A stretch of DNA of 5,458 nt from an uncultured Comamonadaceae bacterium. GTDB lineage: Bacteria; Pseudomonadota; Gammaproteobacteria; Burkholderiales; Burkholderiaceae_C. The notes under the pieces are model-generated. The model saw only the letters and a list, made by a program, of their open reading frames with translations. It searched no databases and was not told where the DNA came from. Below, piece by piece: positions 4,726 through 5,458 of the stretch. Both the position numbers and the translations under genes were made by a program. Each line of letters starts with the position of its first letter. The stretch's first letter is position 1. The stretch is taken from NCBI GenBank assembly GCA_937871735.1, contig CALMOI010000153.1:1-5458 (forward strand), written 5' to 3'.

Positions 4726-5458
4726 ATGACCGCTCCCGCTACGGCTTCCACCTTGCCCACCGCCGATTTGGCCGCGCTGTACCGCGCCACCCCGGCCCCC
4801 AGCGCCTTGGCCCACCGCTGGCGGGCCATGCGCGCCATCGTGCTGCGCGAGGTCGGGCGCTTTTTAAAGCAACCTGCCCGGCTGGGCGCGGCGCTGGTGC
4901 GGCCCCTGCTGTGGCTGGTGGTGTTTGCGGCGGGTTTTCACAACGTGTTCGGCGTGGCCATCGTGCCGCCATATGACACCTATATTGATTACCGCCTCTA
5001 CGTCGTGCCCGGCCTGCTGGGTATGGTGGCGCTGTTCAACGGCATGCAAAGCTCGCTGGCCTTGGTGCATGACCGCGAAACGGGCGCGATGCGCCTGCTG
5101 CTGACGGCCCCGCTGCCGCGCAGTTGGCTGCTGCTGTCCAAGCTGCTGGCCGCCGCCGCCCTGTCGCTCTTGCAAATGGGCGTGTTTGCGGCCATAGCCT
5201 GGGCGCTGGACTTGGGCCTGTCCGCCGGGCAAATCGTGCAAGCCCTGCCGGTGATGCTGCTGGCCGCGCTGATGCTGGCGGCGCTGGGCCTGTGGCTGTC
5301 GGTCTACGTGCGCCAGTTGGAGAACTTTGCCGGGGCGATGAATTTCGTCATCTTTCCGCTGTTCTTCATCAGCAGCGCGCTGTACCCGCTGTGGAAGCTG
5401 CGCGAATCTGGCGCGGTCTGGATTGAGCAAGTCGCCCAGTTCAACCCGTTTACCCACG
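4726..5458 (+). CDS. pedC: ABC-2 type permease, PedC family, C-terminus cut by window edge
   Basis: The frame runs from the ATG at 4726 to the window edge, giving 244 complete codons with no stop. This is the membrane subunit of the transporter whose ATPase is encoded divergently at 1374-2171. The order of elements is that of an ABC-2 (export-type) permease. A cytoplasmic N-terminal region leads to REVGRFLKQPAR near 41-52, and membrane segments lie near 53-71, 92-112, 134-160, 172-194 and 202-222. DRETGAMRLLLTAPLPR (116-132) is the typical loop contacting the ATPase. VRPLLWLVVFAAGF, VPGLLGMVALFNGMQSSL, QLENFAG and NFVIFPLFF match my memory of TIGR03861, the family of PedC in Pseudomonas putida phenylethanol catabolism. 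The last residues, QFNPFTH, are the conserved approach to the final part, so perhaps 20-30 residues are missing (estimate). It follows the binding-protein gene by 40 bases with its own AAAGGG ribosome site, and is probably co-transcribed with it. Confidence 0.93.
   Translation, partial: MTAPATASTLPTADLAALYRATPAPSALAHRWRAMRAIVLREVGRFLKQPARLGAALVRPLLWLVVFAAGFHNVFGVAIVPPYDTYIDYRLYVVPGLLGMVALFNGMQSSLALVHDRETGAMRLLLTAPLPRSWLLLSKLLAAAALSLLQMGVFAAIAWALDLGLSAGQIVQALPVMLLAALMLAALGLWLSVYVRQLENFAGAMNFVIFPLFFISSALYPLWKLRESGAVWIEQVAQFNPFTH

Noticed and set aside
4864..5457. A 197-codon minus-strand open frame under the permease gene
   Set aside because: Gln/Arg/His-rich antisense of Leu/Ala codons; the plus-strand frame is a clear membrane permease.

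Overview
The window is GC-rich, densely coded DNA with the codon style of a betaproteobacterium. The proteins look most like those of Burkholderiales, perhaps Comamonadaceae. This placement is an inference from remembered protein resemblance, not from a search. I see no RNA genes, mobile elements, CRISPR arrays or phage genes.

Left part (1-1364): a DUF2306-type membrane protein gene runs off the left edge on the minus strand. A 174-base divergent intergenic region with a short imperfect tandem repeat separates it from uppP on the plus strand. uppP encodes undecaprenyl-diphosphate phosphatase, which recycles the lipid carrier for peptidoglycan synthesis. Its GTG start is fixed by a good Shine-Dalgarno sequence.

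Right part (1374-5458): four genes form a transporter set known from genomes with PQQ-dependent alcohol dehydrogenases. A minus-strand ABC ATPase gene (1374-2171) converges on uppP with a gap of only 9 bases. Across a 295-base regulatory region a plus-strand operon diverges from it. The operon encodes a secreted YVTN beta-propeller protein, a periplasmic type I substrate-binding-like protein that overlaps it by ATGA, and an ABC-2 type permease of the PedC family that runs off the right edge.

The ATPase and permease should form the inner-membrane transporter, with the propeller and binding protein as periplasmic partners. Related sets are the ped transporter of Pseudomonas putida (PedA1A2BC) and part of the lut cluster of methylotrophs. 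Those have been linked to alcohol metabolite efflux or to uptake of lanthanides for lanthanide-dependent PQQ alcohol dehydrogenases. The alcohol dehydrogenase itself is not in the window. The most interesting points are the split layout with a divergent ATPase, the unusual pairing of an export-type permease with a periplasmic binding protein, and a palindromic candidate promoter between the two arms.
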